Shown: positions 26,572 to 34,708 of the stretch, piece after piece
Layout of the letters: every line of letters begins with the position of its first letter
How positions within the stretch are numbered: the first letter of the stretch is position 1
Assembly: GCA_963662525.1 (NCBI GenBank)
Contig: OY759717.1
Span: 124,001-188,000 of the forward strand
Direction of reading: 5' to 3'
DNA from: CAZSDU01 sp963662525
Lineage (GTDB): Bacteria > Bacteroidota > Bacteroidia > Bacteroidales > FEN-979
DNA: 64,000 bases
Made by a program: the position numbers and the translations under genes
The notes under the pieces: generated by a model
Told to the model about the DNA's origin: nothing
The model's input: the letters and a program-made list of their open reading frames with translations, nothing else
Database searches by the model: none

Positions 26572-27701
26572 AAGAAGCGCCAACCGGGCATGAAAAATAT
26601 GTTCAGCTTGCAGGGAGTGGCTCTTACCTGCCAGGAAAGCCAATTCCCCGAGAGGAAGTTGATGCATACCTCGGAGAACTAACCTGTGCACCAGAAAAAA
26701 TCCGGAAGTGGCTGAAACGGATCCGACCCCTGATGAATGAACTGCTGGAGGTGGAATATTATCATTTTGCCCTCGATCCATCCACCCGTAAATTCACAGA
26801 AGACAATGTGAGCATGTCGGTCAAAGCCTCAAACATCGCTATTGCCGATGCAGGATTCAGGCCTGAAGACATCGAACTTATCGTCTATGGCAGCGCCCAC
26901 CAGGATCAGATGCCTACAGCCTCGGTCCGCATTCAGGAAGCCCTTGGAATCAAGGAGTGTGCCGAACTGTCCATTCATGCCAACTGTACTTCGGCCTATA
27001 AAGCGTTATTACTGGCCACCGATTTGCTACGGAACGGGAGATATAAAACAGCCCTGGTTATTTCCTCCAGCATGTCGTCATCAGAACTTGTTGCTGAGTA
27101 TTACAACCAGCCTCTGGTAAAAAAAGAAGAACTTTTTCTCCGGTATTTTCTCTCCGACGGAGCTTCTGCACTGGTGTTGAGGGTATCAGATGAAAAGCGG
27201 AAAGGACTTTTTGTTGATTATACATACATGGAATCCATCGGTGGTAAAAAACCTTCAGCGATGGGGAATAAACGCCCGGCCTACTGGATGAATCCACGAG
27301 AAGAATTTGATAAAGGCTATCATCATCTGGCCCAGATGTTCCAGGAAGAACTTCGGGCCAACTTTCATGAGCCAGGGGGTACTGTTTTTTTCAAAGGCTT
27401 ACAGCGTATGCTGAAAAAGCATCCCATTGACCTGAACCGCTTGCGGTTTTTCCAGATCAATTTCCCTTCCCGTCATATTTCAGCACTGATCATGGAGGAA
27501 TGCCAGGCAATTGGCATACCACCAGAAACCTTGTACTCAAAAATGGCGAGCATGGGATATATCGGACCTCCGATGGCTTTCCTTTGTCTGGATAAGATCA
27601 GAAGAGAAGAAAAATTGCGGGATGGTGATATTATTCTGAGCTTTGTTACCGAGGTAAGCAAATTTATGCAGGCAGGATACATGCTCTCAGTAAGGAATTA
27701 G
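26568..27701 (+). CDS. FabH/DarB-like condensing enzyme with altered active site
   Basis: A 377-residue thiolase-fold protein of the KAS III type. The N-terminus (LAGSGSYLPGKPIPREEVDAYLG) is like DarB, the KAS III of dialkylresorcinol synthesis. The nucleophile is present (Cys140 in SIHANCTSAYKA). The usual His in a PHQAN-like block is replaced in FFQINFPSRHIS (295-304), and the Asn of GNTSAAS is replaced in GYIGPPM (330-336). Only His303 is nearby. It may therefore act as an acyl transferase rather than a decarboxylating synthase, as for CerJ/ChlB3-type enzymes (inference). The stop codon lies in a heptanucleotide repeat. Confidence 0.82.
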   Translation: MKEAPTGHEKYVQLAGSGSYLPGKPIPREEVDAYLGELTCAPEKIRKWLKRIRPLMNELLEVEYYHFALDPSTRKFTEDNVSMSVKASNIAIADAGFRPEDIELIVYGSAHQDQMPTASVRIQEALGIKECAELSIHANCTSAYKALLLATDLLRNGRYKTALVISSSMSSSELVAEYYNQPLVKKEELFLRYFLSDGASALVLRVSDEKRKGLFVDYTYMESIGGKKPSAMGNKRPAYWMNPREEFDKGYHHLAQMFQEELRANFHEPGGTVFFKGLQRMLKKHPIDLNRLRFFQINFPSRHISALIMEECQAIGIPPETLYSKMASMGYIGPPMAFLCLDKIRREEKLRDGDIILSFVTEVSKFMQAGYMLSVRN

Positions 27702-27720
27702 GAATTAAGAATCAGGAGTT
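27693..27720. repeat. Heptanucleotide repeat containing the stop of the FabH/DarB-like gene
   Basis: Four 7-base units: AGGAATT, AGGAATT, AAGAATC, AGGAGTT. The TAG stop at 27699-27701 spans the first unit border, so the last codons of the gene and the gap to the radical SAM gene are repeat-derived. Confidence 0.7.
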
Positions 27721-27723
27721 CGT

Positions 27724-29253
27724 GTGAAGAAAAAATATTTACTTTTTCTGATCAGTCCGCGGCAACGGTTCATCAATTACCCTGCACACAGCGAGCTGGC
27801 AAAAATGTTCGGGAAGCGAAGGTTTATGGTTCCCCTGGCGTTGCCGACCATTGCTTCTTTTACTCCCGGCCAATACGACATCCGTATTTATGATGAAGAA
27901 ATTGAAGACCTGCCTTCGGGTCCTGTGCCGGATATTGTCGGGATCACAACCCTGGCTGCCACCGCCCGCCGGGCTTTTGAACTGGGTGATAGATACCGTA
28001 AACTCGGAGCAAAAGTGATCTATGGAGGGCCATTTGCCTCGTTCAAACGCGATGAAGCCCTGGAACATGGAGATTCCGTAATCGTAGGAGAAGCTGAAGG
28101 GAAATGGGAACAATGCCTGGATGATTTCGAAAAAGGGCAAATGAAAACGGTTTATGAAACCAGTTCATTTGTTGAATATAAGAAACAAGCACCTCCCCGT
28201 TGGGATCTGGTCAATATAAAACGGATCTTCCAGGTAGCGATACAGGTATCCAGGGGCTGCCCTTTCAATTGCGATTTCTGCCTGGTATCAAAAAATTTCG
28301 GGCGGAAAATGAGATATCGCGATATCGATAATGTGGTAGAAGAAATCAGAGCCGCTCCTTCATCGTATTTCTTTTTCGTGGATGATAACCTGACCATCAA
28401 TAAAAAATATGCCAAAGACCTGATGAGAGCCATCAAACCTCTTGGAATCTCCTGGGGTTGCATGTGCAGCCTCGATGTTGCCACGGATGATGAATTGCTT
28501 CAACTTATGGCCGAAGCCGGATGTTTTAATATTCTTGTTGGTTTTGAATCACTGAATCCCGAAAGTCTTGACGAAACCCATAAACACCATAACCGGGGAG
28601 GAAAAATTTATGCAGAGGCGATCAAAAAGATCCATGCTGCCGGGATCCATATCAATGCCAGCTTCGTGGTAGGCTTTGATAACGACGGATTGGACGAGTT
28701 TGATCGCATTTTCGATTTTACCATGAGGCATAACCTGCCCAATGTCAATCTTCATTTATTGAATGCTCCTCCGGGAACAGAATTGCATAAAAAACTGGAG
28801 ACAGAAGAAAGACTGATGCATTGTGACCCCGAACTTGGTGTCGGGCATTTCCCTACAATTCAATACCTGAAAATGAGTCAAATCGATATCTTCGACAAAT
28901 ATATGGAAACCATTGCCCGGCTTTATTCTTTTGATACCATCAGGAAAAAGGCAGAAATTTTATTCAGCAACGGAGCGTTTATTCGGCCAGGAGGAAATAT
29001 CTCTCCCCTGACCAAAGCCCGGCTGTCATGGATCACTTTCAAAGAATTTGTACTGACCACAGATCCTGACCGGAGAAAATTATTTGCATTCATCCTGAAA
29101 CTTATCAAGGACAAGCAAATAGCCATCGACAAAGGGCTGGCCTTTTTACTCTCCATGCTTGGCTATCACCGGCATATCCTTGCCCATAAAAGACATATGG
29201 AAGAATACCGCAATATTGTCCTCGAGCAGGAAAAGAATCACACTAAAGGATGA
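27724..29253 (+). CDS. B12-binding-domain radical SAM protein (DUF4070-like)
   Basis: A 509-residue radical SAM protein, GTG start. N-terminal cobalamin-binding-type domain (YDIRIYDEEIEDLP, DIVGITTLAATARRAFELG, VIYGGPFASFKRDEAL), radical SAM motif RGCPFNCDFCLVSKNFGR, then GFESLNPESLDE and SFVVGFDND and a C-terminal DUF4070-like part. It is related to the fragment at 41188-41775. It sits between the FabH/DarB-like gene and the dehydrogenase and overlaps the latter by four bases, so it probably modifies a cluster intermediate. The reaction is not predictable. Confidence 0.85.
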   Translation: MKKKYLLFLISPRQRFINYPAHSELAKMFGKRRFMVPLALPTIASFTPGQYDIRIYDEEIEDLPSGPVPDIVGITTLAATARRAFELGDRYRKLGAKVIYGGPFASFKRDEALEHGDSVIVGEAEGKWEQCLDDFEKGQMKTVYETSSFVEYKKQAPPRWDLVNIKRIFQVAIQVSRGCPFNCDFCLVSKNFGRKMRYRDIDNVVEEIRAAPSSYFFFVDDNLTINKKYAKDLMRAIKPLGISWGCMCSLDVATDDELLQLMAEAGCFNILVGFESLNPESLDETHKHHNRGGKIYAEAIKKIHAAGIHINASFVVGFDNDGLDEFDRIFDFTMRHNLPNVNLHLLNAPPGTELHKKLETEERLMHCDPELGVGHFPTIQYLKMSQIDIFDKYMETIARLYSFDTIRKKAEILFSNGAFIRPGGNISPLTKARLSWITFKEFVLTTDPDRRKLFAFILKLIKDKQIAIDKGLAFLLSMLGYHRHILAHKRHMEEYRNIVLEQEKNHTKG

Positions 29254-30320
29254 ATGCTGACCTTCATCGGCCATCCCTTCTAGTCCGTCCGGCAGGCGAC
29301 ATCTGTTGCATCGGGATCATAGGCGAAGGTAAAATGGGAAGCAATATCTTCAATTACCTCCTTGACTTTGATTTCACTCTGGTCTGGATTTGCAGCCAGG
29401 ATGCAGACCCTGAAGGGCTTCAGAAAGGATTTCTGAAAAAGATCAGCCGTAAACTGGCTACCGGGATTATTACGAAAGAACAATTTCATACAAAGAAAAC
29501 CGGAATTACCATCACAAAAAACCTGAATGCCGCGGCCGCCTGCGATCTTATCATTGAGGCTATCCCCGAAATACCAGAAAAGAAACAAGCCATTTTTCAG
29601 CGTCTGGATGTGATTACCAGGACTGACTGCCTGTTCACTTCCAACTCTTCTTCTATTAATCCTGGCGGCATGATCCCTTCAGAGGCCAGGAAGCAGACAT
29701 TTGCCGGATTGCATTTCTTTTATCCTGTTGGACTGAAAAATATTGTCGAGATCACTTTCCCGGAAACTGCATCAGATGAAACCCGAATGAAATTGTATAA
29801 GTTCTGCGACAATATTCAGCGAAAATTTCTGGTTCTGAATGAAAAAAACAGCTTCATCCTGAACAGAATTTTTCTGGACTTTCAGAATGAAGCCTACCAA
29901 TTGGTGAAAAACGGCCATATTTCCATGAAAAACCTGGATGAACTGGTCAGGAATAATTTCTTTCCTTTCGGCGTATTTGATTTCATGGATAGCGTAGGAC
30001 TGGATACCATGCTTTCGGCCATTAAAAATTATATTGCAGATTATCCTCACCAGGATTATTTTTCCTCATTGATCAATGAACTCAACGAGAAAATATCACA
30101 AGGGTATCTGGGCCAAAAGTCAGGTCAGGGATTCTATCCCTTACCTCAAGATGAAAAAACTGATTCATTCACAGATCAGGAGAACATTGTTTACCATCTG
30201 CGTCAGACTTTTTATTCCTCTGCAAAGAGGTTCACCTTGCAATCACACGCTTCGCTTGATGAAATGAATCATGCCATCAGGGAATATTTTGGATTGGAAA
30301 AAGGACCTTTTGAAATATAA
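29250..30320 (+). CDS. 3-hydroxyacyl-CoA dehydrogenase-like protein
   Basis: A 356-residue NAD-binding protein of the HAD family: Rossmann motif GEGKMG (25-30), the CDLIIEAIPE segment, SNSSSINPGGM, and catalytic-site His155 in GLHFFYPVG. The C-terminal helical domain has GYLGQKSGQGFY as in 3-hydroxybutyryl-CoA dehydrogenases, and a second similar helical part follows. It would oxidise a 3-hydroxyacyl thioester or run the reverse reduction. Together with two crotonases it forms a beta-oxidation-like module within a synthetic cluster. Start overlaps the radical SAM stop. Confidence 0.85.
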   Translation: MNADLHRPSLLVRPAGDICCIGIIGEGKMGSNIFNYLLDFDFTLVWICSQDADPEGLQKGFLKKISRKLATGIITKEQFHTKKTGITITKNLNAAAACDLIIEAIPEIPEKKQAIFQRLDVITRTDCLFTSNSSSINPGGMIPSEARKQTFAGLHFFYPVGLKNIVEITFPETASDETRMKLYKFCDNIQRKFLVLNEKNSFILNRIFLDFQNEAYQLVKNGHISMKNLDELVRNNFFPFGVFDFMDSVGLDTMLSAIKNYIADYPHQDYFSSLINELNEKISQGYLGQKSGQGFYPLPQDEKTDSFTDQENIVYHLRQTFYSSAKRFTLQSHASLDEMNHAIREYFGLEKGPFEI

Positions 30321-30382
30321 TTTTCCTTTTTAATACGATTCTGCTTACCTTTACCTGCGATAAACCCTAAAATAAAAATAGT

Positions 30383-30775
30383 ATGAAAAAAGTATTTGCC
30401 ATCATCGCATTTATTGCTGGCATTGCCTTGGTTTTAGCCATTACTTTTCAGACACAGGAGGCCAGGGGATTGAAAACAACGTCTTTTAGCAAACCTGTAC
30501 CTTCCATCCCTGACTCCGTGATGAAAATTTTCCAGAAATCCTGTATCGACTGTCATTCCAGCGACGGTAGTGGAATGGCCAAAGGGAAAGTGAATTTCGA
30601 CAAATGGCAAACATATTCTCCTGAGAAGCAAACCAGCAAGGCAAAGGATATCTGTGAGGAAGTAACGAAGGTTTCTATGCCTCCCAAAGGTTTTCGTAAG
30701 AATAATCCAGATCTGGTTCCAACGGAGGCTGAAATTAAAATAATCTGTGTCTGGTCACAAACATTCCAGAAATAA
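30383..30775 (+). CDS. Membrane-anchored monohaem c-type cytochrome
   Basis: A 130-residue protein with an N-terminal hydrophobic helix (about 5-23) and one haem c motif CIDCH (Cys54, Cys57, His58); SMPPKGF near residue 96 may supply the Met ligand. It resembles the haem-binding domain proteins of Bacteroidota. It is the only redox protein of this kind in the cluster and might pass electrons for a periplasmic oxidation step, or be unrelated. It is preceded by a 62-base gap with a promoter-like TACCTTTA at 30347 and followed nine bases later by a ketosynthase. Confidence 0.8.
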   Translation: MKKVFAIIAFIAGIALVLAITFQTQEARGLKTTSFSKPVPSIPDSVMKIFQKSCIDCHSSDGSGMAKGKVNFDKWQTYSPEKQTSKAKDICEEVTKVSMPPKGFRKNNPDLVPTEAEIKIICVWSQTFQK

Positions 30776-30784
30776 AGAATTCGA

Positions 30785-32005
30785 ATGTCAAGAAAAGTTG
30801 TTGTTACCGGGATGGGCATGATTTCATCCCTGGGTTTTGAATTGCAGACAATCTGGAACAACCTGATTGAAGGAAAAAGCGGGGTCAGGAAGATCAGTCT
30901 TTTTGATCCTTCTGATTCAGCAACTCAGATTGCGGGAGAGTTGCCTGGCGGATTTGATGAATATTCCCGCACTTATATAAAAAAACGGGCTGCCAGCCAA
31001 ATGACCAGGGTTACCCGTATGTGTCTGGTTGCGGCCAAGGATGCGGTGGCCGATTCGGGAATTGATTTTTCCCACCTCGACCGTACCCGCTGCGCTGTGA
31101 TTATGGGCGTTGTAAATACAGGTAATTCCAGCGTTGAAAAAGATACGACATTCCAGAATACCGTTTTTAAAAGCATGACGAATTCTTTGCCCGCCTGGGT
31201 TTCTTTGGAATTCCAACTGTTCGGACCAAGTTATGCAGTAAATACCGCCTGTGCTTCATCTGCCTATGCCATTTCATTTGGTTTTGATATGATCCGGAAT
31301 GGTATGGCCGATGTGGTCATCGTTGGTGGCGCTGATTCCATTATCAATAAGGAAGAAATTGCAGGTTTTAATGCCTTATATGCGCTCTCTGTGGCCAATG
31401 ATTTTCCCGAGAAGGCCAGCAAACCATTTTCTCTTGACCGCGACGGATTTGTAATCGGAGAAGGTGCAGGGGTGATCATCCTGGAAGCCGAGCGTGCAGC
31501 TATTGCGAGAAATGCCCGTATTTATGCTGAACTGGCAGGCTTTGCCCTGACCAGTGAAGGATACAACATCATGGCTCCCATGAAAGACGGGGAAGGAATG
31601 GCAAGAACGATGGAACAAGCCATTATAAATGCCGGTATTTCAAAAGAAGAAGTGGATTATATCAATGCCCATGGTACTTCTACTGAGTTGAACGACCGCT
31701 ATGAAACCTTGGCCATTAAAAAAGTTTTCGAAGAAAGGGCAAAGGATATTCCGGTCAGTTCTTCAAAGTCCATGCTTGGTCATACAATCGGCGCTGCCGG
31801 GGCCATTGAAAGCATCATAACAGTACTCAGTATAGAGAAGGAATTGATCACGCCGACCATCAATCTCAATAAGCCAGATCCCGACCTGGATCTTGATTTT
31901 GTGCCACATCATGCCCGTCAGAAAAAAATCAAAGTCGCTCTTTCCAACTCATTCGGATTTGGTGGACATAATGCCACCCTCGTATTCAAAAAGTATGAGA
32001 AGTAA
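30785..32005 (+). CDS. Beta-ketoacyl-ACP synthase, FabF-like
   Basis: A 406-residue KS with a full active site: Cys156 (NTACASSAYAI), His in NAHGTSTELND and His in SKSMLGHTIGAAG. Of the ketosynthases here it is the one closest to housekeeping FabF (VVVTGMGMISSLG, FDPSDSATQIAGELP, SNSFGFGGHNATLVF). With the ACP and malonyl transferase that follow, it forms a self-sufficient extension unit KS-ACP-MAT. Confidence 0.9.
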   Translation: MSRKVVVTGMGMISSLGFELQTIWNNLIEGKSGVRKISLFDPSDSATQIAGELPGGFDEYSRTYIKKRAASQMTRVTRMCLVAAKDAVADSGIDFSHLDRTRCAVIMGVVNTGNSSVEKDTTFQNTVFKSMTNSLPAWVSLEFQLFGPSYAVNTACASSAYAISFGFDMIRNGMADVVIVGGADSIINKEEIAGFNALYALSVANDFPEKASKPFSLDRDGFVIGEGAGVIILEAERAAIARNARIYAELAGFALTSEGYNIMAPMKDGEGMARTMEQAIINAGISKEEVDYINAHGTSTELNDRYETLAIKKVFEERAKDIPVSSSKSMLGHTIGAAGAIESIITVLSIEKELITPTINLNKPDPDLDLDFVPHHARQKKIKVALSNSFGFGGHNATLVFKKYEK

Positions 32006-32023
32006 ATAGATCATAAAAAAAAC

Positions 32024-32031
32024 TAATTTTG
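32024..32031 (+). promoter_or_regulatory. Possible -7 box (TAATTTTG) before the third ACP gene
   Basis: TAATTTTG matches TAnnTTTG in the 41-base gap between the ketosynthase and ACP genes, 15 bases before the ATG at 32047. No -33 element is apparent. Confidence 0.4.
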
Positions 32032-32046
32032 CAAAAAATTTGACGA

Positions 32047-32355
32047 ATGGCTAGAATAACTGAAAATACACGAAACGAGGTGAAGGAAATCGTTTATAAT
32101 TTTTTTGCTGATGAATGTGAAGTCGAAAAAAGCAGGATCCATGACCAGACCAGCATTATTAATGATCTGGATGGAGACTCCCTGATGTTCCTCGAACTAA
32201 TTGAGATCTTTAAGAAAAAATACAACCTCGATATTGAACTGAAAACCATCGGGAAATATGCTGTCAAACATCCCGTTGCCACCATTGGTGAATTGATCGA
32301 TATGCAGATGCTCATCATTGAACATGAAAACCGTTTGCTTGAATTGGAAAAATAA
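32047..32355 (+). CDS. Acyl carrier protein (third of three)
   Basis: A 102-residue carrier protein with phosphopantetheine Ser45 in LDGDSLMFLEL. It is longer than usual at the C-terminus and has a more basic sequence around helix 3 (IFKKKYNLDIEL), so it probably serves different partners from the other two ACPs. It lies between a FabF-like KS and a malonyl transferase. Confidence 0.9.
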   Translation: MARITENTRNEVKEIVYNFFADECEVEKSRIHDQTSIINDLDGDSLMFLELIEIFKKKYNLDIELKTIGKYAVKHPVATIGELIDMQMLIIEHENRLLELEK

Positions 32356-32369
32356 TTATATCCATACCC

Positions 32370-33275
32370 TTGACCGCAGCTAAGGTCGTTTTCGTTTTTC
32401 CTGCTTTCGCCACCCATTACCGGGAGGATTTTTTTCATCAACTCACTGGATTTCAATCCATACTGCAATGCTTACTGGATGATGCCGCGCTGATCGTTGA
32501 CCCTGCATTAAAAGAATTCCACCCGGAGAATAACAACTTCCTTGATGACGAGCTTCGTAACCAGTACATGGCCTATCTGTTCGGTTGCGCCATTTCAGAA
32601 TACCTGAGAAACAGAAAAATTTTCCCTTCTTTTCTTTCAGGACTAAGTATGGGATTATATGCTGCCTTAAAGGAATCAGGGGCAATTTCATTCAGCAATG
32701 GTTTGTTACTCATCCGTCAGGCTTTTATAGAAATTCAGAAGATCATCCATGATCAGCAATTTGCCATGGGTGTAGTGATCGGATTAAATGAAGCAGATAT
32801 CAAACGAATGATTGATCACATTGATCGGAAAACCCAGGTCTCAAACCAGATGGCGCCTTACTCATTTGTTCTTTCCGGAAGAAAAAAGTCGATTGAAAAC
32901 ATCCTGGAACGGGCAAAAGAGGAAGGTGCTTTCCATTCCAGGATGTTGAATGCTTCAGCCCCCTATCATTCCGGTTTTCTGCTAAATACACGGGTACCTT
33001 TTGGAAATTTTGTCCATAGCCTGGATATTGCCAATCCCAGTATTCCTGTTGTTTCCGTCATTAACCAGAACCCTCTCATCACTTCATCTCAGGTAAGCAT
33101 GGAAATTATCAGGAATCTTTACCAGCCTTTTAACTGGTTTAAAACCCAGATGAAACTTCAGGAATTGGGAGCTCTTACCTTTATCGAATGCGGTACCTCC
33201 CAAAACCTGGTAAAAAATGCAAAATTCATCCCCGGATCCGGAAAATTCTATTCAGTGAACAATTACAGATTCTAA
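32370..33275 (+). CDS. Malonyl-CoA:ACP transacylase-like protein
   Basis: A 301-residue FabD-fold protein. The start is a TTG at 32370; no ATG is near and VVFVFPAFATHY corresponds to the N-terminal strand of FabD. Catalytic Ser93 is in SGLSMGLYA (FabD GHSLG), Arg116 (LLIRQAF) fits the malonyl carboxylate-binding Arg, and His200 is in SAPYHSGF. It should load malonyl units on the cluster ACPs. It ends four bases inside the convergent radical SAM gene, marking the end of the long plus-strand run. Confidence 0.85.
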   Translation: MTAAKVVFVFPAFATHYREDFFHQLTGFQSILQCLLDDAALIVDPALKEFHPENNNFLDDELRNQYMAYLFGCAISEYLRNRKIFPSFLSGLSMGLYAALKESGAISFSNGLLLIRQAFIEIQKIIHDQQFAMGVVIGLNEADIKRMIDHIDRKTQVSNQMAPYSFVLSGRKKSIENILERAKEEGAFHSRMLNASAPYHSGFLLNTRVPFGNFVHSLDIANPSIPVVSVINQNPLITSSQVSMEIIRNLYQPFNWFKTQMKLQELGALTFIECGTSQNLVKNAKFIPGSGKFYSVNNYRF

Positions 33276-34702
33276 GCTTTACAACCTGATAATATCCATT
33301 TTTTTCTGATCCTGAGCAGGGTTCTGAACATGGGCTCAGTAAGGTGGTTGATTTGCCGGAATTTGATCGCCTCCTGTAACATTTCCTTGGGCGGCGTGGT
33401 TTTGGATGAAGGAAGGCAATTGAAACGAGTTTTAACAGCTTCTTCTATCAGCTGATCAAGTCCTTCTTTCCCTAATCCTTTTGAAAAATAATAGGCTGAA
33501 GGATAAAATACCGGATCACCATCAGAAATCAGGCCTTCTTTGATGGCTTGTGCGTACAAGGCGGTTCCGGGATAAATCCGTAAACCTGCCGAAAGATAGA
33601 CCAGGTCTTCGGGATTCACATATTGATCAATGAAATCGATGGATTCATGAAACGTTTTTTCTGTCTCTCCCGGACCTCCGAATAAAAAGAACCACATGGC
33701 TGGAAGGTCGAACTCCCGGATCAGATCAGCTGTGCGGTAAATATCTTCCAGACTGAATCCTTTTTTCATATTATGGATCATCGTTGGTGATGCACTGTCG
33801 GGAGTAACATCAATCTGAGCAAAACCGGCGGAAACCATCAATTCAAAAAGCTCCCTGCTGGTGTTGCGTGGATTAATACCCATGGTACGCAAACGGGTTT
33901 TCAGTTTCTTATTGATGATGGCTTTACACAATGCTTCAGCATGCTTCCCGGGCTCATTGAAGGTGGAATCGACAAACTCAAAAGTGATATCTCCCAGACG
34001 TTCACTGGCATGCCTGATTTCTTCCGCAATTTCATCCGGATCACGCAAACGGTAATGCTTACCTTCAATACAGGGATAAGTGCAATAAATACATCCGAGG
34101 GAACATCCACGCTTGGTCTGAATGCTGTATACCCCTTTCTGACGGTATGGATCAAAAGAAATTTTCCGGTCAATATCAGCGCTGGGTGTCGTGTTAAACC
34201 TGAGCCAGGAAGAAGTTTCAGCGACCGTCTTCCCAGATACTGTCTTGCAATATACCCGAGGCAAATCCAAAATTGGTTCCCCTGCATCAAGCCGGGTAAG
34301 CAATTCAAGCATCACCTCCTCCCCTTCCCCGGCAATTCCGTAATCTGCTCCGGTAAGCGTCATCAGTTCCTTCGGAAATATGCTGAAACCGCTTCCCCCG
34401 ATAATGAGCGGCACTTCTGTAATGGACTGGACAGGGTGGATAAAATCACGAATGATAAAGTCAGGATAAAAGATCTTCCGGTCGGCCACAACATCATCAA
34501 TGTTGCGTATGCTGAATCCGATATAATCCGGGTTGAAATCCACCACCAAACCGGGAAGACTCTTACCCTCATCAAACATTCCATCATACACTTTAACCTC
34601 ATAATAAGGATCAAGATACGATGCGATCAGACAAATGCCCAGCGGTGGTACCGGGTAAGGCAGTTTTTCCGTATTGGTATTGACAAGCAGTACTTTCTTC
34701 AT
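33272..34702 (-). CDS. Radical SAM protein with cobalamin-binding-type domain (paralogue of 8454-9812)
   Basis: A 476-residue protein with the same layout as the product of 8454-9812: PYPVPPLGICLIASYL, FSIRNIDDV, IIGGSGFSIFPKEL, AGEGEE, then radical SAM cysteines in RGCSLGCIYCTYPC and a C-terminal part with GGPGETEKTF and LRIYPGTALY. Two such paralogues in one cluster suggest two positions or two rounds of the same chemistry. It forms a minus-strand pair with the radical SAM gene at 34709, six bases apart. Confidence 0.85.
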   Translation of the reverse strand: MKKVLLVNTNTEKLPYPVPPLGICLIASYLDPYYEVKVYDGMFDEGKSLPGLVVDFNPDYIGFSIRNIDDVVADRKIFYPDFIIRDFIHPVQSITEVPLIIGGSGFSIFPKELMTLTGADYGIAGEGEEVMLELLTRLDAGEPILDLPRVYCKTVSGKTVAETSSWLRFNTTPSADIDRKISFDPYRQKGVYSIQTKRGCSLGCIYCTYPCIEGKHYRLRDPDEIAEEIRHASERLGDITFEFVDSTFNEPGKHAEALCKAIINKKLKTRLRTMGINPRNTSRELFELMVSAGFAQIDVTPDSASPTMIHNMKKGFSLEDIYRTADLIREFDLPAMWFFLFGGPGETEKTFHESIDFIDQYVNPEDLVYLSAGLRIYPGTALYAQAIKEGLISDGDPVFYPSAYYFSKGLGKEGLDQLIEEAVKTRFNCLPSSKTTPPKEMLQEAIKFRQINHLTEPMFRTLLRIRKKWILSGCKA

Positions 34703-34708
34703 CGCTTT

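Noticed and set aside
25142..27701. HMG-synthase beta-branching cassette (HMGS plus two ECH)
   Set aside because: The condensing enzyme is FabH/DarB-like and lacks the HMGS-type motifs, and no dedicated donor ACP lies next to it. The resemblance is only in gene order.
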